From the NCBI GenBank assembly GCA_964426815.1, contig CAYRRZ010000028.1:1-12935 (forward strand): DNA of 12,935 bases, in the 5' to 3' direction. This DNA comes from JADZEJ01 sp964426815. Lineage in GTDB: Bacteria; Patescibacteriota; Patescibacteriia; 2-12-FULL-60-25. Position numbers and translations under genes: made by a program. How positions within the stretch are numbered: position 1 is the stretch's first letter; each line of letters opens with the position of its first letter. Positions 12,930 to 12,935 of the stretch are shown piece after piece. The notes below the pieces were generated by a model. It was given only the letters and a program-made list of their open reading frames with translations, searched no databases and was not told the origin of the DNA.

Positions 12930-12935
12930 GGGTCG

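Noticed and set aside
1..12935. tRNA, rRNA or transposase genes
   Set aside because: No cloverleaf arms, rRNA-like conserved segments or transposase motifs were seen on either strand.

Overview
The window reads as a bacterial chromosome segment, most likely from the Candidate Phyla Radiation (Patescibacteria). The reasons are shortened forms of housekeeping DNA-repair proteins, small compact operons, uncharacterised tandem paralogs with long structured leaders, and stop codons limited to TAA and TAG. This assignment is from sequence style and memory of the group, not from a search. All genes read with the standard code and ATG starts.

Left part (1-3119): a leftward gene of unknown function runs off the left edge behind a TTGACA promoter. 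It is followed by rightward small genes: an ASCH-domain protein, the rhodanese tRNA hydroxylase TrhO with a DUF1801 gene 9 nt behind it, and a PhnB-like VOC protein with a membrane-anchored DUF305 protein 10 nt behind it. A strong bidirectional terminator closes this block.

Middle (3118-6278): a leftward pair encodes a probable lipoprotein and an AHSA1/SRPBCC protein. Divergent from it is a membrane-anchored SAM methyltransferase resembling the FAM173/ATPSCKMT lysine methyltransferases. An intergenic stretch carries a large palindromic repeat and a C/G-rich hairpin repeat. A leftward secreted protein of unknown function follows.

DNA repair (6350-10170): uvrA and uvrC lie 14 nt apart and probably form an operon for nucleotide excision repair; uvrB is not here. 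Both proteins are short. UvrA lacks roughly 100 residues between its first zinc-finger region and the following CxxC motif. UvrC ends just before the usual C-terminal helix-hairpin-helix domain.

Right part (10171-12935): three consecutive rightward genes of unknown function, each a self-contained unit of TTGACA promoter, leader, gene and intrinsic terminator. By eye all three proteins share a C-terminal domain. The second and third also share a structured 5' leader: a long A-tract/U-tract hairpin followed by a second small hairpin, with exactly 75 nt between the hairpin arm and the start codon in both. This paralog-plus-leader module is the most interesting part of the window. The right edge holds a perfect DnaA box and a promoter pointing out of the window.
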